Shown here: positions 63,367 to 64,000 of the stretch, one piece after another
Layout of the letters: the number at the start of each line of letters is the position of its first letter
Position numbering within the stretch: position 1 is the first letter of the stretch
Assembly (NCBI RefSeq): GCF_900188315.1
Contig: NZ_LT897781.1
Span: forward strand, 1,178,001-1,242,000
Length of the DNA: 64,000 nucleotides
From: Marinobacter sp. es.042
GTDB taxonomy: Bacteria; Pseudomonadota; Gammaproteobacteria; Pseudomonadales; Oleiphilaceae
Reading direction: 5' to 3'
Made by a program: the position numbers and the translations under genes
The notes under the pieces: model-generated
What the model was told of the DNA's origin: nothing
What the model saw: the letters and a program-made list of their open reading frames with translations, nothing else
Databases searched by the model: none

Positions 63367-64000
63367 ATGCACCTCATAACGATCACGCCGGCACAGCCGG
63401 ATTCGAAAGCAGGAAACCGGGCAACCGCGGAGCGATGGAAGTCCTTGTTGGAAACTGCCGGGCACTCGGTCGAGGTGGTTACTGAATACCACGGTGAGCC
63501 CTGCGATGCATTTATAGCCCTGCATGCCTGGCGGAGTGTCTACGCCATACGACAATTCCGTGAAACCTGGCCTGGAAAGCCCCTCATCGTCGCGCTCACC
63601 GGCACGGATCTCTATCACCACCAGTACGAGTACCCGGATGATACCCGATATTCCATGTCCGTAGCCGATGCACTTGTTGGTTTGCACGATCTGGTAGCTC
63701 ACGACATGCCCCCCGGTTTCGCCAGCAAGCTGGTCACGCTATACCAATCTGCCGAAGGGCCGGAAGCCCTTCCGGCGCCGCAAGCGGATCTCAAGAAGGG
63801 GAGTTTCGGCGTTTGTGTCATTGGCCATCTTCGGGACGAAAAGGACGCTCTCCGGGCGGCTTATGCTGCCCGATTGCTGCCGGAGGAATCGAAGATCCAG
63901 GTTTTTTGCGCCGGCAAGGCCCTCAAGGACGAGTGGCGCCACAAAGCGGAACGGGAAATGACTGAAAACCCGCGCTTCCACTGGCTTGGGGAGCTGGATA
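63367..64000 (+). CDS. senB: TIGR04348-family glycosyltransferase, SenB-like selenosugar synthase (partial)
   Basis: An open frame of at least 211 codons starting at the ATG at 63367 and running off the right edge. It begins HLITITPAQPDSKAGNRATAERWKSLLETAGHSVEVV, has the hallmark EYHGEPCDAFIALHAWRS and LIVALTGTDLYH segments, then VCVIGHLRDEKDALRAAYAARLLP and NPRFHWLGELD. This matches the TIGR04348 glycosyltransferases, which include SenB of selenoneine biosynthesis (making a selenosugar from selenophosphate and a UDP-sugar). No strong ribosome binding site is seen. The C-terminal half and any senA/senC neighbours are outside the window. Confidence 0.82.
   Translation, partial: MHLITITPAQPDSKAGNRATAERWKSLLETAGHSVEVVTEYHGEPCDAFIALHAWRSVYAIRQFRETWPGKPLIVALTGTDLYHHQYEYPDDTRYSMSVADALVGLHDLVAHDMPPGFASKLVTLYQSAEGPEALPAPQADLKKGSFGVCVIGHLRDEKDALRAAYAARLLPEESKIQVFCAGKALKDEWRHKAEREMTENPRFHWLGELD

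Overview
The window reads as a chromosomal segment of a marine gammaproteobacterium, most likely Marinobacter or a close relative. This is inferred from protein character and gene order: yccA next to tusDCBE, etfD divergent from etfBA, cydAB followed by cydDC, and an HsbR/HsbA-type pair upstream of gpsA. No 16S gene is present, so the genus is an inference. Coding density is high. I see no CRISPR array, prophage, integrase or intact insertion sequence.

Layout. 1-10 kb: SCP2 protein, SohB protease, AcuI-type reductase, sulfite reductase with its DUF934 partner, and cobalamin-dependent methionine synthase. 9.6-14.3 kb: NfuA, a DUF445 protein, the TusDCBE sulfur relay and a BI-1/YccA protein. 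14.4-17.7 kb: tRNA-Ser(UGA), a class II deacetylase and a convergent ATP-grasp protein. 17.7-22.5 kb: ferrochelatase, a DUF442/YeeE/YeeE sulfur-handling group, a possible small RNA or leader, a phasin, a TetR regulator and exonuclease III. 22.5-30.6 kb: an eight-gene lipid-modification operon whose genes overlap by a few bases (desaturase, NTF2-like, SDR, flavin oxidase, DUF1365, Cfa-type methyltransferase, DUF2878, exported protein), divergent from a renalase-like flavoprotein. 30.6-37.7 kb: HD hydrolase, receiver-PP2C phosphatase with STAS antagonist, GpsA, SixA, radical SAM protein, DUF1285 and SlyD. 37.7-42.6 kb: the electron transfer flavoprotein system (etfD, etfBA) around a 20-bp palindrome, and RlmA. 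42.6-51.1 kb: small membrane proteins, a saccharopine-dehydrogenase-like reductase and cydABDC for a bd-type oxidase. 51.2-60 kb: methyltransferase, tRNA-Leu(UAA), a PEP-CTERM protein, two crotonases, an EamA exporter, a DUF192 lipoprotein, an ABC-2 transporter and several unknowns.

The most interesting locus is the right end (60.2-64.0 kb). A three-gene ABC importer resembling PhnC/PhnD with a double-length fused permease is divergent from a gene cut by the window edge. The predicted product of that gene (at least 211 residues) looks like the TIGR04348 glycosyltransferase family, which includes SenB, the selenosugar synthase of selenoneine biosynthesis. I interpret this as a selenium uptake and selenosugar/selenoneine locus continuing beyond the window. 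The second most interesting locus is the lipid operon, which resembles clusters linked to methylated, cyclopropane or furan fatty acids and membrane stress. It has no adjacent rpoE/chrR pair but does have a clear inverted repeat in its divergent promoter region.

Two start-site notes matter for re-annotation. ETF-ubiquinone oxidoreductase most likely starts at a GTG at 39499, and several genes appear to use TTG starts backed by good ribosome binding sites. Base positions of small motifs were counted by eye and may be off by one or two.
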